A DNA stretch of 6,721 nt from Clostridia bacterium (GCA_017500625.1 JAFVYX010000187.1:1-6721); one strand, 5' to 3'; shown: positions 1 to 6,578, counted from the first letter of the stretch. Notes: a model not told the origin generated them from the letters alone. A program made the numbers and translations.

Positions 1-719
1 GCGGCACGAATGACGGGGGAAAGGCCGCAGGAATGGGCCTCTTCCGTTAACTCCTCGGCATAGCGTGGGCTCACCGTGGTCACACGGTCGGCAAGGGTGA
101 TGCCGCCCTTCATAAGATTGATGGTGCCGTCATACTCCACCGCCCAAAGGTGCGCGGGGTGAAGATCAAAGACGTCCGAGAGAATGGCGGGATCGTATTT
201 CCCCTGATACTCGATGTTGTGGACGGTATAGACGGTACGGATACGGGAAAGGGCGGTGTCGTTGGCAAAGAGCGTCCGCAGATAGATGACGGCGAGGGCG
301 CTTTGCCAATCGTTGGCGTGCAGAACGTCGGGAATGCGGCCGCTTTCTCGGATATACTCCACGGCGGCACGGCCGAAAAAGGCAAAGCGCTCACCGTCGT
401 CGAACTCACCGTACATCGCGGGGCGGGAGAAATAGCGCGGATTCTCCACAAAGAGATACTCTACCCCAAAGCGTGTGAGGCGGTGGACGGCATAGGAGAC
501 GCGCCGCCAGGCGAGGTGGAATTCTCCGCGGTGCACACACCGCATGCGTCTGCGCCATTCGGGAGCGACGGCATCATAAAGCGGAAGAAAAACCGAGACG
601 GTGCATTCGCGGCCAAGGAGGCGGCGGATCGCACGGGGGAGCGCCCCCATAACGTCGCCAAGACCGCCGCTTGCGGCAAAGGGTGTGACCTCCGAGGTCA
701 CGTAAAAGACCGAGCGCAT
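1..719 (-). CDS. glgA: Glycogen synthase GlgA, N-terminal part (cut by window edge)
   Basis: Starch/glycogen synthase of the GT5 family, which transfers glucose from ADP-glucose to the non-reducing end of alpha-1,4-glucan in the cytoplasm. The window holds 239 complete residues, roughly the N-terminal Rossmann-like domain; a full enzyme is about 480 residues, so the C-terminal half lies beyond position 1. Visible family landmarks are the start MRSVFYVTSE, SGGLGDV at 17-23, HANDWQ at 134-139, HNIEYQG at 167-173, and the ADRVTTVSPRYAEEL segment at 210-224. The nucleotide-sugar loop, usually KTGGL, reads ASGGL here, so the usual lysine is absent. The ATG lies 3 bp after the glgD stop. A good ribosome site (AAGGAGAGGAAGG, 728-740) sits inside the end of glgD, so the two genes are likely coupled. 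It is the fourth glycogen gene in the row. No frameshift is seen. Confidence 0.96.
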   Translation of the reverse strand, partial: MRSVFYVTSEVTPFAASGGLGDVMGALPRAIRRLLGRECTVSVFLPLYDAVAPEWRRRMRCVHRGEFHLAWRRVSYAVHRLTRFGVEYLFVENPRYFSRPAMYGEFDDGERFAFFGRAAVEYIRESGRIPDVLHANDWQSALAVIYLRTLFANDTALSRIRTVYTVHNIEYQGKYDPAILSDVFDLHPAHLWAVEYDGTINLMKGGITLADRVTTVSPRYAEELTEEAHSCGLSPVIRA

Positions 720-722
720 ATT

Positions 723-1751
723 CTATACCTTCCTCTCCTTGGGAATATAAAGGGGCATGGTGGTATGCCCCGACAGGTGCCGTCCCTCACCGATAAAGAC
801 CCCCTTATCGGCAACCACGCAGGAAAGGGCGCTCCCACGCCCGACGTACGTGCCGCCAAAAAGGACCGAGTTCTCCACCTTGGCTCCGCGCTCGATCCGC
901 ACGCCGCGGAAAAGCACCGAATTCTTCACCTCCCCCTCAATAACACAATCATCGGCCAAAAGGCAGGAGTGGACCGAATTGCACGTGCGGTAGGCGGTGG
1001 GTGAGGTGCTATGTACCTTGGTAAGGAGCGCTCGAGCGGGATCGGAAAGCAGCGCGCCTCTCACGGCGGCATCGGTCGTAAGGCGAATGCTCTCTGTAAA
1101 ATAATCGAGAAGCTCCGTAGGAGCCGCGGCATACCCCTCATGGACGAAGACGTCATCACCAAGAGCCCTCTTCCCCGCGATCGGTGCGAAAATGCTCGCG
1201 CATTCGTCACGGCTCCCCGTAAGAAGCTCGAAAAGAAATTGACGGCCGAGGATACGGATCCCGAGATCGGCGAGCTTCCCCGCCTCGGTGCGGCAGACCA
1301 CCGAGGTCATAGCGTTTCCCTTGCCACGGTGAAGCAGAAGCGCCGCTGAGAGATCGACGCTTGCCACCACGTCTCCCCGCATGAGAATAAACTCCTCGTT
1401 TTGCATCGGGAGAAGGTCGCGCCGCATACCGAGAAGGGCGTCCACGTGGCCTTGGAAGGACTGCGGCACACTCCCGGGGGCCACGGTGCGAAACGGGGTG
1501 ATGAGACGGATCCCTCCGCGGCGGCGCGCGAGGTCCCAATCCTTACCCGTGCCGATGTGGTCGGCCAGTGAGCGGTAATTGCCGTCGGTCACCACCAATA
1601 TGTCGCTAACTCCCGCAAGGACCAGCATCGAAAGCGAGAAATCCACAAGACGGTACCGACAGGCAAAGGGGATCGCCGCCACCGTGCGGTCCAGAAGAAG
1701 CGGACTCTTGTGCCCTGACAGGGTGGAAAAGATGATGCCTGCGGGCTTCAT
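723..1751 (-). CDS. glgD: GlgD, non-catalytic-type subunit of ADP-glucose pyrophosphorylase (shortened)
   Basis: GlgD is the second subunit of the Firmicutes ADP-glucose pyrophosphorylase and modulates the catalytic GlgC subunit. The protein has 342 residues. The N-terminal nucleotidyltransferase half keeps [15 protein letters not shown] (27-41), the [12 protein letters not shown] segment (72-83) and RGDVVASVD (125-133). It lacks the GGQGSRL nucleotide loop seen in GlgC; STLSGHKS takes its place, as is usual for GlgD. The left-handed beta-helix half (about 255-330) shows hexapeptide-type turns such as [16 protein letters not shown], and the protein ends LYIPKERKV, close to other GlgD proteins. 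Typical GlgD is about 370 residues. The missing part maps near 154-164, where [18 protein letters not shown] joins strands that in GlgC flank the FEEKP sugar-phosphate region. The ATG overlaps the glgC stop as ATGA, with GGGAAGGGGGG upstream, so translation is probably coupled to glgC. Confidence 0.94.
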   Translation of the reverse strand: MKPAGIIFSTLSGHKSPLLLDRTVAAIPFACRYRLVDFSLSMLVLAGVSDILVVTDGNYRSLADHIGTGKDWDLARRRGGIRLITPFRTVAPGSVPQSFQGHVDALLGMRRDLLPMQNEEFILMRGDVVASVDLSAALLLHRGKGNAMTSVVCRTEAGKLADLGIRILGRQFLFELLTGSRDECASIFAPIAGKRALGDDVFVHEGYAAAPTELLDYFTESIRLTTDAAVRGALLSDPARALLTKVHSTSPTAYRTCNSVHSCLLADDCVIEGEVKNSVLFRGVRIERGAKVENSVLFGGTYVGRGSALSCVVADKGVFIGEGRHLSGHTTMPLYIPKERKV

Positions 1752-2911
1752 ACGGGCGCCCCCCTTCCCGCCGTGACACGGGCTCCCGCAGGCACAACGG
1801 TAATGCTGTCCTTGTTACCGTTCGGCGAGCCAACAACAGCGCCCGCCTCGATCACCGCCTCGCTGTCCACGATGGCGTAATAGACGCGTGCGCCCCGACC
1901 GATGCGTACGTCCGACATAATGACCGAGCGATGCACCTCGGCTCCCTCGGCGACAGTGACGCCGCCCGAAAGCACCGAATGCGAGACCGAACCGTGGATC
2001 TCCGTACCCTCCGAGATCATGGAATCCGCGATGCGCGCCCCCTCGCCGACAAACTGCGGCGGGCGGGCGGTGTTGCGCGAATAAATGCGAAAATCCCGTT
2101 CCCCTCGCTTCAGGATCGAATCGTCTCCCAGAAGGTCCATATTGGCCTCCCAAAGACTGCCGACGGTACCGACGTCCTTCCAATAGCCACGGAATTTATA
2201 GGCGTAGAGCGCCACCCCCTCTCGCAAAAGGCAGGGGATCACGTTTTTTCCAAAATCGTTCTCCGATGTGGGATCGGCCTCGTCCTTCTCTAAATATTCA
2301 ACCAAGGTCCTTGTGTTGAATATGTAGATCCCCATAGAGGCCTGATCGTTTTTCGGGTGCTTCGGCTTTTCTTCAAATTCATAGATGCGGCCGTCCTCGG
2401 TCGTGTTGCAGATGCCGAAGCGAGGGGCCTCCTCGTAAGGCACGGTCACGGTGGCCACGGTGCAACGGGCGCCGCGGCTCTTGTGGGCGGCCAGCATACG
2501 GGCGTAATCCATTTTGTAGATGTGGTCACCCGACAGTATGAGAACGTATTCGGGATCGTACTGTCGGATAAACTCAAGATTCTGGTAAATGGCGTTGGCG
2601 GTGCCGCGATACCAATCCGACCGTGCGCCGCCGCTGTACGGGGGAAGCACGGTGACACCTCCGCGCGTGCGATCCAGGTCCCACGGCGCTCCATTGCCTA
2701 TATATTCGTTCAGCGCCAGCGGGCGGTACTGTGTCAGAACACCAACGGTGTCGATACCCGAATTGATGCAGTTAGACAAAGGGAAATCAATGATGCGATA
2801 TTTTCCGCCAAAGCTGACGGCGGGCTTGGCCGTATGACGAGTGAGATCGCAAAGTCGACTCCCCTGGCCGCCTGCCAGAAGCATGGCGATGCATTCTTTT
2901 TTGCAGAACAT
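1748..2911 (-). CDS. glgC: Glucose-1-phosphate adenylyltransferase GlgC
   Basis: Catalytic subunit of ADP-glucose pyrophosphorylase, making ADP-glucose and pyrophosphate from ATP and glucose-1-phosphate, the committed step of bacterial glycogen synthesis. The 387-residue length is normal for the family. The nucleotidyltransferase domain shows [12 protein letters not shown] (9-20), [15 protein letters not shown] (29-43), WDLDRTRGG (77-85), [12 protein letters not shown] (100-111), [10 protein letters not shown] (127-136, with the metal-binding-type Asp129), FEEKP (179-183, with the sugar-phosphate lysine at 182) and SMGIYIF (192-198). A C-terminal left-handed beta-helix region follows from about residue 290. 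The frame is open 64 codons further upstream, but that extension would overlap glgB by 176 bp and has no homology. The ATG at 2911 has GGAAGGAG five bases before it and begins exactly where the family does. It starts 16 bp after glgB and overlaps glgD by 4 bp. All catalytic motifs look intact. Confidence 0.97.
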   Translation of the reverse strand: MFCKKECIAMLLAGGQGSRLCDLTRHTAKPAVSFGGKYRIIDFPLSNCINSGIDTVGVLTQYRPLALNEYIGNGAPWDLDRTRGGVTVLPPYSGGARSDWYRGTANAIYQNLEFIRQYDPEYVLILSGDHIYKMDYARMLAAHKSRGARCTVATVTVPYEEAPRFGICNTTEDGRIYEFEEKPKHPKNDQASMGIYIFNTRTLVEYLEKDEADPTSENDFGKNVIPCLLREGVALYAYKFRGYWKDVGTVGSLWEANMDLLGDDSILKRGERDFRIYSRNTARPPQFVGEGARIADSMISEGTEIHGSVSHSVLSGGVTVAEGAEVHRSVIMSDVRIGRGARVYYAIVDSEAVIEAGAVVGSPNGNKDSITVVPAGARVTAGRGAPV

Positions 2912-2916
2912 AAAAG

Positions 2917-2924
2917 CTCCTTCC
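2917..2924 (-). promoter_or_regulatory. Ribosome binding site of glgC
   Basis: GGAAGGAG lies five bases before the ATG at 2911, in the 16-bp gap between glgB and glgC. It decides the start of glgC against the open frame that runs back into glgB. Confidence 0.85.
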
Positions 2925-2927
2925 GCT

Positions 2928-4790
2928 TTATAATGTGATCGTATCCTCCAATCGGACAAGAACGGCGCCACTATACGGGGGGAGCGTGAGAGTGAGGCCG
3001 CCATCGGCACCCACGGTGTAGATCTCCTCTCCCCCACCGCCGCTGCAAAATCGTGAGGCGTAGCGCCCCTCCCTGAGCATCGGCAGATGCACCGTATCCC
3101 CACCCGCCGCCGAAAAGCGAAGGACGACCGCGACCTCCTCCCCCCTCAGGTCGCGCCGCACAAAGGCCAAAAGATGCCGCTCAGACTCATCGGGGAGGAG
3201 CCAACGGAAGCCCTCGGGTCTTGTGTCGCACTCATAGAGAGCGGGCGTTTCAAGATAGAAGCGGTTGAGGGCCGCCACGTATTCGCGCAGATCCCAAAAC
3301 GCCGTATCCTCCAGCTGCTCCCACGTGAGGGCGGCATCAAAGTTCCACTCGCGCCGTTGCCCGTACTCGGTGCCCATAAACAGGAGCTTTTTCCCGGGAA
3401 AGGTCATGAACAGCAGAAGCACCGTGCGGATCGTCCGCCGTTTTTCGTCCTCGCCACCGCAGATCTTTTCGAGGAGCGAGCGCTTGCCGTGTACCACCTC
3501 ATCGTGCGATATGGGAAGCACGTACCGCTCGGAAAAGGCGTAAGTGATGGGAAAATTCAGGGCCGTATGGTGAGCGGTGCGTTCGGAAGCGGTCATAGAG
3601 AGATAGGCAAAGACGTCGTTGGAAAAGCCCATATTCCACTTCATATCAAACCCCAGCCCCCCCTCCGCCGTGGGGTAGGTCAGAAGCGGCCAGGAGGTGG
3701 ATTCCTCCGCGATCATAAGGGCATCGGGAAAGGCGGCCTTGACGGCATCGTTCAGTTGACGAAAAAACTCCACCGCCGTGCGGTCCTTGTTATCCCCCTC
3801 GGGGCTCGGCTCCCACTCGCCCGGGCGGCGATCGTAATCAAGATAAAGCATGGAGGACACGGCATCGACGCGCAGGCCGTCCACGTGATATTCCCTGAGC
3901 CAAAAAAGGGCGTTGGAGATGAGAAAGCTCCGTACCTCGGGACGGGAAAGGTCAAAATAGCGCGTTCCCCACGAGGTCTCACGCCGCCACGGCAGCGAAT
4001 ACTCGTAAAGCGGGGCGCCGTCAAACTCATAAAGCCCCCACTCGTCCTTTGGAAAATGGGCGGGGACCCAATCGAGGATCACGCCGATGCCGCCCGCGTG
4101 AAGCCTGTCCACGAGGGCGCAGAGATCCTCGGGCGTGCCGAAGCGCGCGGTGGGAGCGTAATAGGCGCCCACCTGGTACCCCCAGGAGCCATCGTAGGGA
4201 TACTCCGCGATCGGCAAAAGCTCCACGTGCGTATAGCCCATATATTTCACGTATCCAAGAAGCGTCTCTGCCAGCTCACGGTAGGTAAGGTAGGTGCCGT
4301 CCTCCCGACGCAAAAAGGAGCCGAGATGCACCTCATACACGTTAAAGGGACGGCTGTCCACGCCGCGCCCCTCATAGACCGAGCGGCGGACGGACAGATA
4401 GTCGCCGTCCTGCCACACATACTCGGGAAGGCCCGAGAGCACCGAGGCACCGTCATCGCCCCCGCGCGAGGCAAGGGCAAACGGGTCACCCTTGAGATGG
4501 ATACCGCCGTCCGACACCACGCGAAACTTGTAGGGCGAGCCGAAGAGCTCACGCTCATCGTCAAAAATCAGCTCAAAGATGCCGCCCGCAGTCACGCGGT
4601 GCATGGGAAGCCCCGTCTCCCAGCCGCAGAAATCGGCGACAAGATAAACGGCCTCGGCGCGAGGGGCGAGGGTGCGGAAGGTATAGCGATAGCCCGTTTC
4701 CGCCTTCTCTCCGTGGGCTCCCATAAAACGGTACGCATCGTCAGCGGCTCCGCTGTGGAAGCGCGCCAATGCCAGGTCTTCCTCCGTCAT
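2928..4790 (-). CDS. glgB: 1,4-alpha-glucan branching enzyme GlgB
   Basis: GH13 branching enzyme that cuts an alpha-1,4-glucan chain and rejoins the segment by an alpha-1,6 bond. Its 620 residues match the shorter Bacillus-type GlgB. An N-terminal CBM48-like domain (about 22-120, including [21 protein letters not shown]) precedes the TIM barrel. Catalytic-region motifs are [14 protein letters not shown] (240-253), [10 protein letters not shown] (305-314) with nucleophile Asp309, AEEST (361-365) with acid/base Glu362, and [16 protein letters not shown] (425-440) with transition-state Asp430. [13 protein letters not shown] (471-483) is also typical. A beta-sandwich C-terminal domain ends the protein. 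The ATG overlaps the yabQ stop as ATGA, and GGAGGGGG stands a few bases upstream, inside yabQ. Translation is therefore likely coupled to yabQ. It is the first gene of the glycogen set glgB-C-D-A, and no promoter of its own is visible. Confidence 0.97.
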   Translation of the reverse strand: MTEEDLALARFHSGAADDAYRFMGAHGEKAETGYRYTFRTLAPRAEAVYLVADFCGWETGLPMHRVTAGGIFELIFDDERELFGSPYKFRVVSDGGIHLKGDPFALASRGGDDGASVLSGLPEYVWQDGDYLSVRRSVYEGRGVDSRPFNVYEVHLGSFLRREDGTYLTYRELAETLLGYVKYMGYTHVELLPIAEYPYDGSWGYQVGAYYAPTARFGTPEDLCALVDRLHAGGIGVILDWVPAHFPKDEWGLYEFDGAPLYEYSLPWRRETSWGTRYFDLSRPEVRSFLISNALFWLREYHVDGLRVDAVSSMLYLDYDRRPGEWEPSPEGDNKDRTAVEFFRQLNDAVKAAFPDALMIAEESTSWPLLTYPTAEGGLGFDMKWNMGFSNDVFAYLSMTASERTAHHTALNFPITYAFSERYVLPISHDEVVHGKRSLLEKICGGEDEKRRTIRTVLLLFMTFPGKKLLFMGTEYGQRREWNFDAALTWEQLEDTAFWDLREYVAALNRFYLETPALYECDTRPEGFRWLLPDESERHLLAFVRRDLRGEEVAVVLRFSAAGGDTVHLPMLREGRYASRFCSGGGGEEIYTVGADGGLTLTLPPYSGAVLVRLEDTITL

Positions 4791-5413
4791 ACGTTATCCC
4801 CCTCCGTTTCCTCTTCCCGAAGCGCCGCCGCAAGACGGCGGGAAAGCCCTGCGATGGCGGCCGATGAGACCGACCGTTTCACGTAGCGGCGCGACTTGTG
4901 GTTAGTATAGAGCTTTTTTTGCTTTTTTATCAAAGATGCGGCTGCTTTAATTAGGCAGGAAAGGAAGCGCTTGCCGATCCTCCGGAGAGCGACAAGGGGC
5001 GGCAAAAGCAGCAACAGTGCCGCATAGCGGACCAGATGCCCGAGAACGGTCAGCAAGGAAGACAGTGGCCGCCCCAGCGTTTTCTTCCAAAGAGCGACAC
5101 CGAAGGCGCTTCCCAAAAAGGCAAAAAGACGGGGGATCCCGTCATTGGCGGCATAAAAAAAGAGACAAAACACGAGCGCAACGAAAAGCGCAACGAGAAA
5201 ATCCCGAGCGTGCCTAAAAAAACGGGGGAGATGCGGCGCCCCCAAAAAACGGTAGGGGGCACTGATTTTGGGGAGTCGCCATCGCAGAAGAAGCCCACCC
5301 GACTCAACCGAGGGATAAAAAACGGCAAAAAACAGCGACCGCACCTGCCAAAGGATACACAATCCTGCGCCCAGCCCCACCGAGAGCAAAAAGAGGCGCA
5401 GGAGATGCCACAT
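4787..5413 (-). CDS. yabQ: Spore cortex biosynthesis protein YabQ
   Basis: Membrane protein of the YabQ family, which in Bacillus subtilis is made in the mother cell and needed for spore cortex formation. The 208 residues hold hydrophobic segments at about 4-22, 72-88, 96-108 and 128-143, followed by a strongly basic tail (KKQKKL, RRYVKR) and an acidic end. The family-like stretch is RDFLVALFVAL, then YAANDGIPRLFAFLGSAFGVALW at about 70-109, matching the usual asparagine-aspartate-glycine and arginine pattern. Identification rests on this stretch plus its place directly after yabP. The frame is open 21 codons upstream to an ATG at 5476, but that would overlap yabP by 50 bp. The ATG at 5413 has GTGGAG six bases before it and opens directly into the first membrane segment. 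The stop overlaps the glgB start. The gene normally next in line, divIC, is absent here. Confidence 0.85.
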   Translation of the reverse strand: MWHLLRLFLLSVGLGAGLCILWQVRSLFFAVFYPSVESGGLLLRWRLPKISAPYRFLGAPHLPRFFRHARDFLVALFVALVFCLFFYAANDGIPRLFAFLGSAFGVALWKKTLGRPLSSLLTVLGHLVRYAALLLLLPPLVALRRIGKRFLSCLIKAAASLIKKQKKLYTNHKSRRYVKRSVSSAAIAGLSRRLAAALREEETEGDNV

Positions 5414-5419
5414 CGAGAT

Positions 5420-5425
5420 CTCCAC
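5420..5425 (-). promoter_or_regulatory. Ribosome binding site of yabQ
   Basis: GTGGAG six bases before the ATG at 5413, just after the yabP TAA (5427-5429). It supports the short form of YabQ over the upstream ATG at 5476. Confidence 0.7.
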
Positions 5426-5426
5426 G

Positions 5427-5708
5427 TTATCCCAGAGAACGGCGGAAGAAGCGGCCCCGTTGACGCACCCCCTCACCGTAGATCATGGCGACGATCTTTC
5501 CCTCCACCGCCACCTCCCCCACTTCGAGCAGAAGCTTTGTCACGCGCAGTCCCTCCCCCTCAACGGTCAAAGAGCCCAGCGCCGTTTCCAGAATTACCGA
5601 GCTCTCATCAAAGCCCGTGACAGACAAAACGCCGTCAAGCGTCACCTTTTCTCTGTTCTTCAGCGAAAGCGAATGCTTTTTTTCGGCGGCAAATCCCTCT
5701 TGCATCAT
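5427..5708 (-). CDS. yabP: Sporulation protein YabP
   Basis: Small protein of the YabP/YqfC family. Members are made under sigma-E in the mother cell, and in B. subtilis this locus is linked to spore coat and cortex assembly; the molecular role is poorly defined. The 93 residues contain the family core from about 11 to 77: KHSLSLKNREKVTLDG, then GFDESSVILETALGSLTVEGEGL, then LLLEVGEVAVEGKIVAMIYG, an all-beta pattern with the usual FDE and LGSLTVEG motifs. The C-terminus is short and basic (RQRGRFFRRSLG). The frame is open 29 codons upstream to 5795, but that part lies over the terminator and promoter. The tandem ATG ATG at 5708/5705 has AAAGGAG six or nine bases before it. It is the first gene behind the sigma-E-like promoter and is followed 13 bp later by yabQ. 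Confidence 0.93.
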   Translation of the reverse strand: MMQEGFAAEKKHSLSLKNREKVTLDGVLSVTGFDESSVILETALGSLTVEGEGLRVTKLLLEVGEVAVEGKIVAMIYGEGVRQRGRFFRRSLG

Positions 5709-5714
5709 ACTCCA

Positions 5715-5721
5715 CTCCTTT
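5715..5721 (-). promoter_or_regulatory. Ribosome binding site of yabP
   Basis: AAAGGAG six bases before the ATG at 5708 (nine before the adjacent ATG at 5705). It excludes the longer frame that begins at 5795 inside the terminator. Confidence 0.85.
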
Positions 5722-5735
5722 CCGATATCATTAAA

Positions 5736-5764
5736 AGTATATGTCGGGGCGTGGGGGGATATGA
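5736..5764 (-). promoter_or_regulatory. Candidate sigma-E promoter of yabP-yabQ-glgBCDA
   Basis: Reading the minus strand, TCATATC (5764-5758) is followed after 14 bp by CATATACT (5743-5736). The B. subtilis sigma-E consensus is about kmATAyy, 14 bp, CATACAhT. The -35 fits at every position and the -10 differs at one. The expected start, near 5728-5730, would give a leader of about 20 nt that holds the yabP ribosome site. yabP and yabQ are sigma-E genes in B. subtilis, so position and motif agree. The -35 shares one base with the T-tract of the terminator just upstream. No good sigma-A promoter is visible in this gap. Confidence 0.72.
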
Positions 5765-5793
5765 AAAAAGGCATTACCGATATCGGCAATGCC
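5764..5793 (-). terminator. Second intrinsic terminator after rqcP
   Basis: On the minus strand, two 12-nt arms starting GGCATTGCCGAT are fully complementary (one G-U wobble), and six Ts follow at 5769-5764. On the plus strand the wobble is an A-C mismatch, so the hairpin suits minus-strand RNA. The central GATATC would form the loop in RNA. Confidence 0.85.
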
Positions 5794-5822
5794 AAAAAGA
5801 AAAAGGAACGGCAAACCGTTCC
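5794..5822 (-). terminator. First intrinsic terminator after rqcP
   Basis: On the minus strand, GGAACGG pairs perfectly with CCGTTCC around a TTTG loop (5822-5805), followed by TTTTTCTTTTT (5804-5794). It begins two bases after the rqcP stop, so it should end the hup-rqcP transcript. Confidence 0.88.
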
Positions 5823-5824
5823 TC

Positions 5825-6073
5825 TTATTGCTCCGACAGCACCTCGTACATTTCGGCGGCGTCCGCCTTCTTTGTGCTGTCCTTAATGGAGGTCACACGC
5901 ACGCGGAGAGTTTTTGAGCCGAAGGTGATCCCGATCTCGTCCCCCTCCTTGACGTCATAAGACGCCTTGGCGGGCCGCCCGTTTACCGAAACGTGCGACC
6001 CGTCACAGGCCTCGTTGGCCACCGTGCGCCGTTTTATGATGCGCGAGACCTTGAGGTATTTGTCAAGGCGCAT
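5825..6073 (-). CDS. rqcP: S4-domain RNA-binding protein RqcP (YabO)
   Basis: RqcP (formerly YabO, related to Hsp15) binds stalled large ribosomal subunits and works with RqcH in adding alanine tails to stuck nascent chains. The 82-residue length is as expected. The S4 RNA-binding motif fills the N-terminal two thirds: [20 protein letters not shown] at 1-20, then [20 protein letters not shown] at about 28-47, ending with [12 protein letters not shown]. These stretches match the family almost residue for residue. The gene starts 5 bp after the hup stop. Its only ribosome-site candidates (AAGGATAAGG) are within the hup end and rather far away, so translation may depend on hup coupling. Two terminators follow. 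Placement between hup and yabP is the conserved one. Confidence 0.95.
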   Translation of the reverse strand: MRLDKYLKVSRIIKRRTVANEACDGSHVSVNGRPAKASYDVKEGDEIGITFGSKTLRVRVTSIKDSTKKADAAEMYEVLSEQ

Positions 6074-6078
6074 AAAGC

Positions 6079-6354
6079 TTACGCGTTTACCTTATCCTTC
6101 AGAGCCTGGCTGGCAGAGAACGCGGGACGCTTGCAGGCAGCGATCTCGATCTTCTCACCGGTCGAGGGGTTGCGGCCCTCACGAGCGGCCTGCGCCTTGG
6201 CCTCAAAGGTACCGAAGCCGATGATCTGAACCTTATCACCGTCGGCAAGGGCGGCAGTAATGGCAGCAAAAACGGCCTCAACGGCAACCTCCGCTTCCTT
6301 CTTCTTCATCTGGGTTTCCTTTGCAACAACGTCGATCAGCTGAGTCTTGTTCAT
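6079..6354 (-). CDS. hup: Histone-like DNA-binding protein HU
   Basis: HU-family nucleoid protein that binds and bends DNA as a dimer. At 91 residues it has the standard length. It starts [13 protein letters not shown], has the helical dimer body at 1-40, IIGFGTFE at 44-51, the DNA-contacting arm with RNPSTGEKI at 61-69 (Pro63 is the intercalating position), and ends with [13 protein letters not shown]. Cys74 in the arm-return strand (IAACKRPAF) is slightly unusual, since PASK or PAAK is more common there. The frame is open 31 codons upstream to 6447, but that part spans the promoter. The ATG at 6354 has AAAGGATGG seven bases before it. It is transcribed from the promoter at 6419-6447 and lies upstream of rqcP, with the MazG-like gene on its far side, as in many Clostridia. 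Confidence 0.97.
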   Translation of the reverse strand: MNKTQLIDVVAKETQMKKKEAEVAVEAVFAAITAALADGDKVQIIGFGTFEAKAQAAREGRNPSTGEKIEIAACKRPAFSASQALKDKVNA

Positions 6355-6361
6355 AACTTTT

Positions 6362-6370
6362 CCATCCTTT
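6362..6370 (-). promoter_or_regulatory. Ribosome binding site of hup
   Basis: AAAGGATGG ends seven bases before the ATG at 6354 and fixes the HU start at the conserved MNKTQ. Confidence 0.8.
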
Positions 6371-6387
6371 GCATTGAATTTGGAATG

Positions 6388-6406
6388 AGCATACTTAACA
6401 TATGCT
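6388..6406 (-). repeat. Small hairpin in the hup leader
   Basis: On the minus strand, AGCATAT, loop GTTAA, then GTATGCT forms six Watson-Crick pairs plus a wobble pair. It lies between the predicted start site (about 6412) and the ribosome site (6370). No T-tract follows, so it is not a terminator. It may stabilise the mRNA; a role is not shown. Confidence 0.5.
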
Positions 6407-6418
6407 TTTACTGGCATT

Positions 6419-6447
6419 ATTATACCATGTTTGTCTATATTTTGCAA
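6419..6447 (-). promoter_or_regulatory. Sigma-A promoter of hup-rqcP
   Basis: On the minus strand, TTGCAA (6447-6442), a 17-bp spacer, then the perfect -10 TATAAT (6424-6419), preceded by TGG as an extended -10. Transcription should begin near 6412, giving a leader of about 58 nt. This is a strong housekeeping-type promoter, as expected for HU. Confidence 0.9.
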
Positions 6448-6453
6448 GAGTTT

Positions 6454-6547
6454 TCACAAAAAATGAAAAAAGTTGTACATATTGCACATATTTTGGCGAT
6501 TTTTGGGGAACGTACGCCTTGTTTTTGATGCAAAATCACAAAAAATG
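6454..6547. repeat. AT-rich region upstream of hup with direct repeat and dyad
   Basis: The gap between the hup promoter and the MazG-like gene is AT-rich with several A- and T-runs. TCACAAAAAATG occurs twice (6454-6465 and 6536-6547). The imperfect dyad TGTACATATTGCACA sits at 6474-6488, about 27 bp upstream of the -35. No reading frame is seen. It may act as an upstream promoter element or an operator, but no known binding site is recognised. Confidence 0.4.
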
Positions 6548-6578
6548 TCAAAAACACCTTACATTACGGAGTGTTTTT
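6541..6578 (-). terminator. Likely terminator of the MazG-like gene
   Basis: On the minus strand, AAAAACACT pairs with GGTGTTTTT (arms 6578-6570 and 6558-6550, one G-U wobble) around an 11-nt loop that contains the stop codon. More Ts follow (GACATTTTT). The stem is AT-rich and the T-tract is partly in the stem, so it is weaker than the pair after rqcP. Confidence 0.6.

Noticed and set aside
150..1004. Plus-strand open frame of 284 codons across glgA and glgD
   Set aside because: It is antisense to two well-supported genes, has no recognisable motif, and is another GC-bias shadow.
2912..3103. Upstream extension of GlgC by 64 residues
   Set aside because: It overlaps the end of glgB, has no family similarity and no ribosome site, while the ATG at 2911 has a strong one.
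3087..4886. Long open frame on the plus strand (599 codons) opposite glgB
   Set aside because: It lies fully antisense to glgB, whose four catalytic motifs are intact, and its translation shows no recognisable domain. GC-rich codon bias of glgB removes stop codons on the other strand.
5414..5476. Longer YabQ starting at 5476
   Set aside because: It would overlap yabP by 50 bp and adds a non-hydrophobic leader. GTGGAG before the ATG at 5413 fits better, although the long form is not strictly excluded.
5036..5620. Plus-strand open frame of 194 codons over yabQ and yabP
   Set aside because: Its product is a low-complexity, Pro/Lys/Arg-rich shadow of the two sporulation genes and has no ribosome site or domain.
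5709..5795. Upstream extension of YabP
   Set aside because: The added part is the terminator and promoter region read as codons. A ribosome site sits directly before the ATG at 5708.
6355..6447. Upstream extension of HU
   Set aside because: It covers the -10/-35 promoter and the untranslated leader. HU proteins begin at MNKTQ.
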